From positions 1 to 49,852 of the forward strand of contig JACCLJ010000053.1 of assembly GCA_013425425.1 (NCBI GenBank): a stretch of DNA of 49,852 nucleotides, read 5' to 3'. Below are positions 24,050-32,496 of the stretch, one piece after another. Below the pieces are notes generated by a model that made no database searches, was not told the origin of the DNA, and was given only the letters and a program-made list of their open reading frames with translations. The DNA is from Microcaldota archaeon (GTDB lineage: Archaea; Micrarchaeota; Micrarchaeia; Anstonellales; Bilamarchaeaceae). How positions within the stretch are numbered: position 1 is the stretch's first letter; each line of letters opens with the position of its first letter. Position numbers and translations under genes: made by a program.

Positions 24050-24150
24050 TGAAATGTAAATTTCATCAATGTCAAGGTCGACGAATCGACCTTGAGCATG
24101 TTCATGAATGATGCGTCGTTCATGACATCGTGAACGATTCGTCGTTCACG
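24046..24150. other. Cluster of four tetraloop hairpins
   Basis: Four perfect or near-perfect hairpins fill the spacer between two convergent genes. H1 is 24046-24069, arms TTGATGAAAT / ATTTCATCAA with loop GTAA. H2 is 24072-24095, arms TCAAGGTCGA / TCGACCTTGA with loop CGAA. H3 is 24102-24125, arms TCATGAATGA / TCGTTCATGA with loop TGCG and one G-T pair. H4 is 24129-24150, arms CGTGAACGA / TCGTTCACG with loop TTCG. An outer 7-bp match, TGTCAAG (24070-24076) with CTTGACA (24152-24158), could close H2-H4 instead of forming H2. Stems lack U-tracts. It may be a bidirectional terminator or processing element, a structured RNA or a small mobile repeat. Confidence 0.75.
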
Positions 24151-24159
24151 GCTTGACAA

Positions 24160-24603
24160 TCAGACTATCCTCAGGCTCGTTTTCGTCTTCATGTAATTCA
24201 GTACCTTTTCGTATCCTATATAATGCGCGTAGGCATTCACCGCGATACCGTGCACTCCTGGTCTTGTCTGGGTGCTTGCCCATATCGGGATTGCGGCACG
24301 CGCCGTTTCCCCGGGCCTTACCTCCCCCAGCCTCTTTTCCATCGCCTTGTTTATGCAGGTCGGCTCGAATCCTATAAGGGCTTCCTTCGGAAGAAGGACG
24401 TCAACCGACACCAGCTGCGGGTCTTTTGTCAGGTTCGTCAGCTTTACGACGAGATTAACCGAATTCTTCTGATTGGCGCTCAGCCTGAGCGGCGTGAAAG
24501 ACATGCTTATATTGAACGGTTTCGCGAGTATCCTTCCACCGGTTATCTCCCGTTTTCCTTCCTCAGCCTTCTTCTCTCCTGTTAACCAGTCCATAAGTCC
24601 CAT
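24160..24603 (-). CDS. Small beta-domain protein of unknown function
   Basis: 147-residue protein starting MGLMDWLTGEKKAEEGKR, then a beta-rich body (FNISMSFTPLRLSANQKNSV; VVKLTNLTKDPQLVSVDVLLP; ARAAIPIWASTQTRPGVHGI) that resembles Ig-like NEW3/CARDB modules of archaeal surface proteins. There is no signal peptide, so it is probably cytosolic or anchored by a partner. GGTG lies just before the ATG at 24603, which supports this start over a GTG three codons upstream. It is convergent with the winged-helix gene, and the two meet at the hairpin cluster. Confidence 0.7.
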   Translation of the reverse strand: MGLMDWLTGEKKAEEGKREITGGRILAKPFNISMSFTPLRLSANQKNSVNLVVKLTNLTKDPQLVSVDVLLPKEALIGFEPTCINKAMEKRLGEVRPGETARAAIPIWASTQTRPGVHGIAVNAYAHYIGYEKVLNYMKTKTSLRIV

Positions 24604-24712
24604 AAACACCACATGGCCTTTTGGCCGCTCATCGTTTGCGTTTACCCTTATATTTAGCAGGGTATTTAAAAATGTTTTTCAATTAACCTATTTCTTATCG
24701 AGAGGTGTTAGA

Positions 24713-26140
24713 ATGGACGTTAAAGAAAAATTGCTTATTACGGCATTTATCGCACTTGTGGCAGTAGCGGTTTACCTAGCTTTCATCGCCCCGCAGCCCC
24801 CGCCTCCACCGGACAGTGGCCCCGCAGAGGGGCTTCTGGCAAAGGCAGTGGAAGTTGGAAAAGGGCAGAACGAATATTTCTTTTCATTCAGGGAAACGAG
24901 CGACGGCTATTCCGCCGAATATGATCTGCTCGCGAAAAACGGGCAGAAGATGATGGAGGTACGCAACCCGCTCGCGACAAAACAGCTCTATTTCCTCAGC
25001 AACGACATCGTGCTATGCGCGCAATTCATGAACGTCCAGGGCTGCTCATCCGTGATAAACAACACCGATGCTGCATTCCAAAACTACCTGCTCTCCCTCC
25101 AGTCGCGTTTCTTTGACAACACGAGCATGGACACGGAGAAGGAGGATATGGACTATTTCATCCAGCACGGCTATCTCACCATCTCACCGGAGATTGCGGA
25201 TAAGAGCGTGAACGGCCATGCATGCAGCGAGATAAGCTATGCCATGGATTTCACGAACATGACCTCCGGGGAGCTCTACCGCTTCGGCATCTCGCCCGAT
25301 TCGCCCCAGCGTTTCGACTGGAAACTCTGCATTGACAATTCAACCGGCCTCGTCTATTCGAAGCATTTCAGCTATTCCTACCAGGGCAAGGAACACCAGT
25401 GGGAGTTCATTCTCCTCGGTGCTGACTGGAACCCGGCGCAGCAGATTGCCCCGCCGGAAAACCTTACCGAAGGCCTCGCATACGAGATATTGGTAGAAGA
25501 GATGGAATGGCAGGCGGAGCTCAGGAGCTGCTACGATGAGACCGGAGATACGCGGGACAAATGCTTCTCCGACCTTGCGCTCGAGCTCAAGATGAGGAGC
25601 ATCTGCGAACTTGCAGGCGCGAAGAGGGACCAGTGCATCGTCAGGCTTGTGCCCATGCTGCTGGACGACAGCCTCTGCACGCTGATCAACAATGCCACAT
25701 TCAAGGACGACTGCTACGTGGAGCTTGCAGGCGGCAATAAGGAAAGCAGCTACTGCTCCATGATTGCAGATGCAACCAAAAGGGAATTCTGCATGAACAT
25801 ATCCGTGCCGACGAACCAGACCGGCATCCCCAACCCCGCGGCGGTCAATTGCGAAAACAAAGGATACGCATATGAGATACGCTCGAATGAAGCAGGAGAA
25901 TACGGCGTCTGCAGCTACGGCGGCAGGGAATGCGAGGAATGGGCATTATATCGCGGCGAGTGCTGCCTCCTGGCTGAAGACTGCTCCGGCGGTGTCTGCA
26001 CGAATGGCATCTGCATCGTGCCCGAAACAGGCAATGCAACCGGCGGGAACAGCACGGATCCCGGCCAATTCATGCAGTACATAGACCCCTTCGGAGAGGA
26101 CAACGAGACCGGCAATACGACGAATTCGAGCGGCGGGTAG
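24713..26140 (+). CDS. Signal-anchored cysteine-rich protein with DUF333-like module
   Basis: 475-residue envelope protein. Residues 6-25 (KLLITAFIALVAVAVYLAF) are a membrane anchor or signal, followed by a Pro-rich linker. A beta-rich region follows (residues ~40-240). Residues ~260-350 carry four successive Cys pairs spaced 9-11 residues apart (CYDETGDTRDKC, CELAGAKRDQC, CTLINNATFKDDC, CSMIADATKREFC), a repeat seen in archaeal secreted proteins. Near residue 380, NCENKGYAYEIR followed by YGVCSYGGRECEEW and RGECC matches DUF333. The tail is Asn/Thr/Gly-rich. The ATG has AGAGGTG upstream (24701-24707) and a TATA-like TATTTAAAAATG near 24663. Function unknown. Confidence 0.8.
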   Translation: MDVKEKLLITAFIALVAVAVYLAFIAPQPPPPPDSGPAEGLLAKAVEVGKGQNEYFFSFRETSDGYSAEYDLLAKNGQKMMEVRNPLATKQLYFLSNDIVLCAQFMNVQGCSSVINNTDAAFQNYLLSLQSRFFDNTSMDTEKEDMDYFIQHGYLTISPEIADKSVNGHACSEISYAMDFTNMTSGELYRFGISPDSPQRFDWKLCIDNSTGLVYSKHFSYSYQGKEHQWEFILLGADWNPAQQIAPPENLTEGLAYEILVEEMEWQAELRSCYDETGDTRDKCFSDLALELKMRSICELAGAKRDQCIVRLVPMLLDDSLCTLINNATFKDDCYVELAGGNKESSYCSMIADATKREFCMNISVPTNQTGIPNPAAVNCENKGYAYEIRSNEAGEYGVCSYGGRECEEWALYRGECCLLAEDCSGGVCTNGICIVPETGNATGGNSTDPGQFMQYIDPFGEDNETGNTTNSSGG

Positions 26141-26146
26141 GAGTTT

Positions 26147-28672
26147 CTACTCCAAGGGGCAGACATATAAGTACGATGCGGCAGAGGTCGAACCTACATA
26201 AGTTACCGCCGTTCGACCAATTGCCAACGCACCTAGGTACATTGTTCCTTCCCTAAAAATATTTGTTATCGTACCGGCACTAAGGTCAGCTATGAATAAA
26301 CCCGTTCTTTCCCCATCACCGCCATAGAAAACTACTTTATTTTCCCATATATCGGACCGTTCAGCAAATGAAAAACCATCTGCCAGCAAAGTGGTTTCTC
26401 CACTTGGTATATCGTATAAAAATACGTCGCTGTCATGAACTGCACGCTCGACATCAAAAACTATTTTATCCCCATAAATTACGTTGACACGACCGCCGAT
26501 TTCACCGTAGCTAGGTATGTGTTGCAGGTTTCCAGAATCAAAATCATAAATATATAACTCAGGCCTCCATTCAACTGCTTCCCTGTCACGGATTACGGCC
26601 GTTATTTTCGAATCATAAACTCCAGTAGGTGGTATGTCAAACACTTCAAAACTCTCAGGTAAGATGTATTCCTGAACATCACTCGTAACGAGGTCGTACA
26701 TCTTAAGAGTCCACGGCTCGCCAGGAGTTTGTTTCATATAACCCATTCTGTTTCCCTGTATGCCCGGCCAGCTGCCTTCATCAACCATCTCTATATTCTC
26801 TTCACCCAATCGATAAACACAAACACCGTCGCAAGACGTGCCACTGCAGTTCATTACTATCGTATTCTCCCAAATATGTGGCCATAGAGCCGTAGGACTG
26901 CATTCTTCCGTAGCAGGTACGTCCCTGATTTCCTTAGTCTGCACGTCGCCATACTTTAAGATGCCGTCTTGAAAGAAAACCACAGTATTCTCATAAATAT
27001 CTGGTGCGCTAATCGAAGTGCCCGATGCGAGTTCGTAGCAGACCTCCTCATTTGCCAGTTCTAAAGCTCCAGCAACATCCAATACGCCCGCCCCTACATC
27101 CCGGCACCCATCTCCTTTCCTTGCCGACCTCATCAAGATATCTTTCACTTTTACTGGCCGAAATTGTGGATATTCTCCAAAAACTAGTGCAGCAGCACCT
27201 GCAACCATGGGTGCCGAAAGGGAAGTGCCGTTACCTATAACAAGACTCCCATCTGTTCTTTCCCAGTCAGGCATGGCTATGCGATATCCGGGTGCCGAAA
27301 GTTCTACGACTGTTCCTTCTACTGTAAAGTAATGGCCTAGTGTAGAAAGATCGCTGCAAGACGCGCATTCGCATCTGTGTAAATATCGTCTTGGTTCGCA
27401 TAGCGGACCGAGCGCAACCCAATCCATCGTGCACGTCGGATCATCCCAGTCATCTGTCGCTCCAACTAAAATGGCGTTATCCACATAATAATACTCGGAA
27501 GCGCTATGATCTTCGGGAAGCCATTTATCGTCATGCTTAAAACCGTCATTTCCTGCCGCAAAAACAACCAATACATCGTTTTTATATGCCAAACGCATCG
27601 CAGGAAGAAACTCATTTCTAAAATAAGCGCGATCCTCCAGCGTTGCTTGTCCGGTGCATGCATCATTATGGCATGCAGACAAAGATATATTCATGACCTT
27701 CGCGCCCATCCTAATAGCTAATTCTGCAGCTGCTTGAACATCTCCCATTATTACTCCACGTGTGCTGTTAACGACATCTACCGTTATGAGTGGGTTCTTC
27801 CAAGCAATTCCAAAACCACCAACACCATCGTCACCTCTTGCTCCCGTCATTGCTCCAACTACCGTCCCATGTTCTCCCTCTGAAGATTTGATGATACAGC
27901 CTTCAATTGGCTCAATATCACTGCCATAATAAATAGTTCCATCTTCGAAAATGCATCTTAATCCTACTCTTATATCTTTACCAGAAAAATGGCCAGAACC
28001 TACTCTGATACCCGAATCGAGGATAGCGATGGGAACTTCCGACGAGCCAGTCGTTATATCCCACGCTTCTCTCAAATCTATTTTATCAGCCCAATAAAAA
28101 CCGTTTATTGCATCTCCAACGATATTGGGATTTGGATCCAAAAGCGGAGTAAGTACGGTATTCGGCGAAGCGATCCAAACACCTTCCTTTTCTTTCAACT
28201 CATCCAAGATATTTGATAAATCGTCTCCATTTCTAAGTTCGTATTGTACCATCTTCATATCGGGAATCTGACCAACATGTTTTGCTCCTCTTGCAGCTAA
28301 CCACTCCTTTACTTCTTGTATATGAGGGAGGGTTGCTTCTTCCGTGAAGGTTACAAGTACTTGATTCTTTGCAACCTGTGTTGGTGACAAACCCTCTTGC
28401 TGAAAAGACATAAATTTATCTGTAGTTTTGATGTATGTTGCATTAGGAGGCATCTCTGGTATTTCTACATTGTCATTTTTTGCACATCCCGCGATTCCAA
28501 GGAATGCAGAAAGCCCAGCAGTTAAAAGAAATTTACTTAATTCTCGAAAACGTTTAAGCGTCTTTTTGGTCTCTCCCCTTTCAAAAGCAGATTTCCTTCT
28601 AACAGCATCAAATTCATTTTTCTCTTCTATTCTTTCATTATTCCCCATCGCTTTGGTATGTCGTAAAAACAT
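26147..28672 (-). CDS. Lipoprotein subtilisin-like protease with beta-propeller
   Basis: 841-residue S8 protease. A 45-residue charged N-region precedes the hydrophobic segment FLLTAGLSAFLGIAGC, which ends in a lipobox-like Cys. Residues ~102-180 are a propeptide of the I9 type (NQVLVTFTEEATLPHIQEV; AARGAKHVGQIPDMKMVQYE). The catalytic domain (~195-530) has Asp219 in AILDSG, His268 in GEHGTVVG, Asn375 in AAGND and Ser484 in GNGTSLSAPMVAG. The C-terminus has repeats around (D/H)IWENxxVF, as in TolB-like propellers. Six or more cysteines near residues 405-440 may form disulfides. GGTGGG before the ATG supports Met1. The gene is AT-richer than its neighbours. A separate homologue of its propeptide lies 24 nt upstream in the same direction. 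Confidence 0.9.
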   Translation of the reverse strand: MFLRHTKAMGNNERIEEKNEFDAVRRKSAFERGETKKTLKRFRELSKFLLTAGLSAFLGIAGCAKNDNVEIPEMPPNATYIKTTDKFMSFQQEGLSPTQVAKNQVLVTFTEEATLPHIQEVKEWLAARGAKHVGQIPDMKMVQYELRNGDDLSNILDELKEKEGVWIASPNTVLTPLLDPNPNIVGDAINGFYWADKIDLREAWDITTGSSEVPIAILDSGIRVGSGHFSGKDIRVGLRCIFEDGTIYYGSDIEPIEGCIIKSSEGEHGTVVGAMTGARGDDGVGGFGIAWKNPLITVDVVNSTRGVIMGDVQAAAELAIRMGAKVMNISLSACHNDACTGQATLEDRAYFRNEFLPAMRLAYKNDVLVVFAAGNDGFKHDDKWLPEDHSASEYYYVDNAILVGATDDWDDPTCTMDWVALGPLCEPRRYLHRCECASCSDLSTLGHYFTVEGTVVELSAPGYRIAMPDWERTDGSLVIGNGTSLSAPMVAGAAALVFGEYPQFRPVKVKDILMRSARKGDGCRDVGAGVLDVAGALELANEEVCYELASGTSISAPDIYENTVVFFQDGILKYGDVQTKEIRDVPATEECSPTALWPHIWENTIVMNCSGTSCDGVCVYRLGEENIEMVDEGSWPGIQGNRMGYMKQTPGEPWTLKMYDLVTSDVQEYILPESFEVFDIPPTGVYDSKITAVIRDREAVEWRPELYIYDFDSGNLQHIPSYGEIGGRVNVIYGDKIVFDVERAVHDSDVFLYDIPSGETTLLADGFSFAERSDIWENKVVFYGGDGERTGLFIADLSAGTITNIFREGTMYLGALAIGRTAVTYVGSTSAASYLYVCPLE

Positions 28673-28696
28673 CTTCCCACCGACTTAATTTGACCA

Positions 28697-29197
28697 TCAT
28701 CTTTTCCTTTTCTGATGCCAACTCACTATTCTTAAAATCACAGCCAATAACAACAAAATAAGGAGGACAGGTGTAAACCACGAGGTGTTTCCTTTTTTTA
28801 GCTCTGGGAAGCACATGCTTAGCCCAGTCGTGGGCGAAGCAGTCAACACTTCCTTCCTGTTCCTTAGAATTTCCAAGACCTCGGTCAGATTATCATCCTC
28901 TCCAAGCTGATACTGATATGCTCTCATATACGACACATTTCCAATGAACCTCGCCCCTCTTTCTGCAAACCAATTCTGAAGATTATTTACGTCCTCTCCG
29001 GTCGTATTTTCCGTTAAAGTCACCAAAATGACGTGGCACTCGATGTTATTAGTAGGCGGCGGTGTTATGATATTGAATTTATACAATACAATCGGCATCG
29101 CTAAATATGCCGCGACCAGCAAAATCGCTAAAATAAACAACCAAAGAGAAGCTTTATCCAGTATCTCCGGCCAGTTTCGCTGCGAACCCATGCACAT
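28697..29197 (-). CDS. Stand-alone membrane-bound propeptide (I9)-like protein
   Basis: 166-residue protein with membrane helices at ~18-38 and ~142-160. Between them, residues ~53-130 (CHVILVTLTENTTGEDV; FAERGARFIGNVSYMRAYQY; EVLTASPTTG) align end to end with residues 102-176 of the adjacent subtilase, sharing LVT-T, W-A-RGA, G-, M, QY-L, -DDL/NL, IL and ASP-T. It therefore looks like a freestanding, membrane-tethered copy of the protease prodomain, which in this family is an intramolecular chaperone and inhibitor. The ATG has GAGGGAA upstream. It is transcribed first in the pair, 24 nt before the protease. Confidence 0.75.
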   Translation of the reverse strand: MCMGSQRNWPEILDKASLWLFILAILLVAAYLAMPIVLYKFNIITPPPTNNIECHVILVTLTENTTGEDVNNLQNWFAERGARFIGNVSYMRAYQYQLGEDDNLTEVLEILRNRKEVLTASPTTGLSMCFPELKKGNTSWFTPVLLILLLLAVILRIVSWHQKRKR

Positions 29198-29386
29198 TAT
29201 TCCCTCGAAACGTCTTTTAACGGCTTCGAAATTACTGCCTCAGTAAACCGCAGCATAATCCCTCTTTTTTCTTCTTTTTCCGGTCTTTTTCTACGCCGTG
29301 GTATACGCCACTTTTTAACCCTAAAATACACAAAAACCAACCTTTAAATAAGGTTTCGGACACAATTAACTTACCGGGTAATAAGT

Positions 29387-30229
29387 ATGAGCAAGGAACT
29401 GCAAAAGCAAAGAATACCTAACGAAGTCCATCCCGTTCGTTCAGTCAAATCCATAATCAGCAAATATCTGGTAACCGGGGCGGCAGTGCTTGCGCTCGGC
29501 TGCGGCGCGCAGGCGACAGGCAACCTAGTCGCAAGCCTCGTGAATGTTCCGATGGGAACCACCAAGACCAGCACCACGCAGGTCATACCCGATAAAAACA
29601 AAGTAGCTGAGACAGACAAGAAAGAGGAAAAGAAAACCGAGATTTCAATCAATGAGTTGAAGGGCTATCAGCTGAAATTCAAAGAGAAACAGGGAGCGTA
29701 TTATGACCAACTTTTCGAAAATGAGAACGGTTTCTATTCTGATATAGGTTTCAAGAAACCGATTCTTCTCGAGAACGGGAAAAAGTCTGTAACAGCAATA
29801 CTATCAATATCCTATGCTACTGAAGTAGTTAAAAAAGGAGGAAACGATGCCGCCAGCGTGCTAATCAGAGTGTACGATATCAAAGAAGATGATTTAGCAA
29901 TGACCGGCAAAGTGACGAGTGGCTGGGTGCTAGATTTTGACAAATTAAGAAAAGAATACAAAGCATTGACCGGTAAAGAACTGAAATACGTGCATACTAT
30001 CGTCGAACACGATGGTAAAGGCAAAGACGAATATATTCAATTCTATGTAATACCTGCTACTTCCAAGAAGATGGTCGAGAAAGGCATTGTAGAGTTGGGA
30101 ATGCCAATCGAGATATTGAATTTGAAATATGATTCAGAGGCCGATAAATATAAGTTGACGACCTTCTCAGATTTTATAACTTCTTCTTCAGCGCCTAATG
30201 TGAGTAATGAAGTATTAGTAAAGAAATAG
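29387..30229 (+). CDS. Lipoprotein-like secreted protein of unknown function
   Basis: 280 residues. A charged N-region (MSKELQKQRIPNEVHPVRS) precedes the hydrophobic YLVTGAAVLALGCGAQATG, which ends in a lipobox-like LALGC. A Lys/Glu/Thr-rich linker (~65-90) leads to a compact alpha/beta body with no recognised family. The design (long N-region, lipobox, linker) resembles the subtilase upstream. TTTAAATAA at 29343-29351 gives a promoter with a leader of about 15 nt. The coding sequence is clearly AT-rich, like the subtilase. It may belong to the same island, but no functional link is demonstrated. Confidence 0.7.
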   Translation: MSKELQKQRIPNEVHPVRSVKSIISKYLVTGAAVLALGCGAQATGNLVASLVNVPMGTTKTSTTQVIPDKNKVAETDKKEEKKTEISINELKGYQLKFKEKQGAYYDQLFENENGFYSDIGFKKPILLENGKKSVTAILSISYATEVVKKGGNDAASVLIRVYDIKEDDLAMTGKVTSGWVLDFDKLRKEYKALTGKELKYVHTIVEHDGKGKDEYIQFYVIPATSKKMVEKGIVELGMPIEILNLKYDSEADKYKLTTFSDFITSSSAPNVSNEVLVKK

Positions 30230-30265
30230 AAGCATTTTATTTCTTTTCCTCTTTAATCTTAATTT

Positions 30266-31348
30266 ATGGTAGATATAGCTAAAACAAAAGAAGGTAAAGA
30301 AGCAGTCGAAGCTCCAGAAGAACAACTTATCCAAACTGCTAATAATAAGTTGGCAATATACACAAACCCATTCACTCACTCTGCTCCCATAGAACAAAAA
30401 GAAAAGTTGAACACCCAGATGGGCAACCTTATCAAAAATCAGACGGAAGGGCAGTTCAAGACGACCCATAAGGAATTTGCGGATTATTTCGAAATGCTTG
30501 CAAAGAACGATACCGGAATGTTCAATAAGCTGAGAACCGATGCCGGCCTGACCATGATACACGTATCCGACCCGGCGCTTATGCACGCCGCCGCGAACGA
30601 GCTCGCCACCACCGTTCTCAAGGAAACGCTCAGAAGGCAGGAAACGACAGTCACCTGGCTGAAAGAGATAGAGAAGATAAAGAAATTTGGAGATGCGGAG
30701 GGCGCGAAAGAACTCGACAACATGCTTGAGCAGGCGCTGAAAACGAAAAACAAGGCCGACTGGGACCTCTACGTGCAGGAACAGAAGACGAAACTCGTGG
30801 AAGAGGGAAAGACCGACCTGGCGGCTTCGCTGGGGGAGGTCCAAGAGGCTTCGGCAAACAAATGGCTTGAATTGAAGAGCTGGAAGCCGCTCTCTGCAAT
30901 GAAAGATTTCATACCCGCCATGCTGGCAAAGCATGCAGGCGAATACGCCGCCAAGCTGATGGAAAATATTGACGGCTACCTGAGGGAATACCTCGAAAGA
31001 TCGACCGCTGTTTTTGACGGAAAGAAGGACATGAGCAGGGAAGAAAAGAAAATGATGGCCCATGAACTGGAAGAAGCGCAAAAGGCAATGGAAAAACTGG
31101 AAGAGAAGGGCGGAAACAAAAAACTGTTCGAGAAAAATTTCGAGAAGCATCTCAAGATGGAGTTAGCTGCGATGCAGAAGAGCATCAGCGATGAAAGTAT
31201 CCTGAAAGCCGTAAATAAGCTGAATTCCGATGCTTCAAAGCTGGACTCTGCCGACCTTATGCTTGAGAATATGCATCCTTCCGTGGCAGGCGGGGTTTTG
31301 AGGGCTTATCGTAAATCAGCCGCTGACACGGCCATGGCGATGGCATGA
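30266..31348 (+). CDS. Cytosolic helical/coiled-coil protein of unknown function
   Basis: 360-residue, almost wholly helical protein without signal peptide or membrane helix. Coiled-coil segments are strong at ~235-300 (REEKKMMAHELEEAQKAMEKLEEK). No family is recognised. The first ~60 codons are AT-rich while the rest returns to the GC-richer style of the chromosome, as if the 5' part had a different origin or the island edge lay inside the gene. Its stop overlaps the start of the glycosyltransferase gene (ATGA), so the two are co-translated. Confidence 0.7.
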   Translation: MVDIAKTKEGKEAVEAPEEQLIQTANNKLAIYTNPFTHSAPIEQKEKLNTQMGNLIKNQTEGQFKTTHKEFADYFEMLAKNDTGMFNKLRTDAGLTMIHVSDPALMHAAANELATTVLKETLRRQETTVTWLKEIEKIKKFGDAEGAKELDNMLEQALKTKNKADWDLYVQEQKTKLVEEGKTDLAASLGEVQEASANKWLELKSWKPLSAMKDFIPAMLAKHAGEYAAKLMENIDGYLREYLERSTAVFDGKKDMSREEKKMMAHELEEAQKAMEKLEEKGGNKKLFEKNFEKHLKMELAAMQKSISDESILKAVNKLNSDASKLDSADLMLENMHPSVAGGVLRAYRKSAADTAMAMA

Positions 31349-32496
31349 AAATAGCAGTATTCACCGAAACTTATCATCCGCAGGTAAACGGCGTCGTCGT
31401 CTTCCTTTCGGACATCCTTCCTCTTCTTTCAAAAAAAGCCAGGATAGTGTTATTCGCGCCGGGCGGAAACAGGCTGAAAATGGAGAATATAAACCGCAAT
31501 TTCAAAATTTACTGGGTGCCTGCGCTTCCATTTCCTTTATACGAAGGATACAGGATGTCAACAATCCTGCCGAAGGAACTGAAAAAAATACTCAAAGAGG
31601 AGAAGCCGGACGTCGTCCATCTCCATGCGCCGGTATTGATGGGCCTGAACGCGATGCGGGTTTCAAGGAAGCTCGGGCTGCCCGTCGTTGCGACGTACCA
31701 TACCCATTTTCCCGATTACATTCCGCATCTTTTCATGGGGCATCTGCCCAAATCCCTTGCAGAGCTTGCGAAATCACCTGTAAAAAAGATGATAGCATAC
31801 GTATTTTCGAAAGCAGACTGCACAACCGCGCCTACTGCCGAGCTTAGGAAGGAGCTCGAAGGCTACGGCGTAAGAAACGTCCTGCACGTGCCGAACGGCG
31901 TGCGTTTTGACAAATTCGGAAAAAGCAACGCAACGGGTTTTCTGAAAAAATACAAAATACCGGAGGACAAGCCGGTAGTCCTGTATGTCGGGAGGGTAAG
32001 CTTTGAAAAAAAGCTCGAAGTCCTCTTGAATGCTTTTAAGAAAATCAGGAATGCCACGCTCGTTATTGTCGGTTCGGGGCCATCGCTGAAGGATTACAAA
32101 AAATTGGCAAAATCGCTGGAACTGGAAAACGTAGTTTTCACAGAGTATGTGGGCGCCAGCAGCCTTCCTGACGCATACGCGGCAGCGGATATTTTCGCTT
32201 CGCCTTCGGACAGCGAGACTTTCGGTCTTACATTCGTAGAAGCGATGTACTTTGGTCTCCCGGTAATAGGCGTAAACCGGCTTGGCGCAAAGGAAGTCAT
32301 ACGCAACAAAAGCAACGGTTTTCTCGTAAAGCCGGACGATGCGGATGGGTTTGCAGAAAAAATAACCCTCCTGCTTGAAAAACCGGAACTTCGCAAAAAA
32401 CTTGGTGCACAGGGCAAGAAGGATTCAAAGAAATACGATATGGAAAGGGTAGCCGAAAAATTCCTGAAGCTTTACGGAAAGCTGGCTAAATCCTGA
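31345..32496 (+). CDS. Glycosyltransferase family 4 (GT-B fold)
   Basis: 383-residue GT4 enzyme. N-terminal Rossmann domain: IAVFTETYHPQVNGVV with the glycine-rich acceptor loop, then VVHLHAPVLMGLNAM and TYHTHFPDYI. C-terminal donor domain: VLYVGRVSFEKKLEVLLNAF, LVIVGSGP, and the EX7E region ASPSDSETFGLTFVEAMYFGLPVIG. Closest in outline to archaeal lipid glycosyltransferases (diglucosyl- or mannosyl-glycerol type). It is cytosolic, acting at the membrane. The 3' end overlaps convergent pgk by 11 nt. Confidence 0.92.
   Translation: MKIAVFTETYHPQVNGVVVFLSDILPLLSKKARIVLFAPGGNRLKMENINRNFKIYWVPALPFPLYEGYRMSTILPKELKKILKEEKPDVVHLHAPVLMGLNAMRVSRKLGLPVVATYHTHFPDYIPHLFMGHLPKSLAELAKSPVKKMIAYVFSKADCTTAPTAELRKELEGYGVRNVLHVPNGVRFDKFGKSNATGFLKKYKIPEDKPVVLYVGRVSFEKKLEVLLNAFKKIRNATLVIVGSGPSLKDYKKLAKSLELENVVFTEYVGASSLPDAYAAADIFASPSDSETFGLTFVEAMYFGLPVIGVNRLGAKEVIRNKSNGFLVKPDDADGFAEKITLLLEKPELRKKLGAQGKKDSKKYDMERVAEKFLKLYGKLAKS

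Noticed and set aside
24046..24150. CRISPR array
   Set aside because: The units are palindromic hairpins with different sequences and no constant repeat-spacer alternation; no cas genes are nearby.
26147..31348. Defence island
   Set aside because: Apart from unusual composition there are no nucleases, helicases, integrases or other defence genes; the block is made of secreted and unknown proteins.
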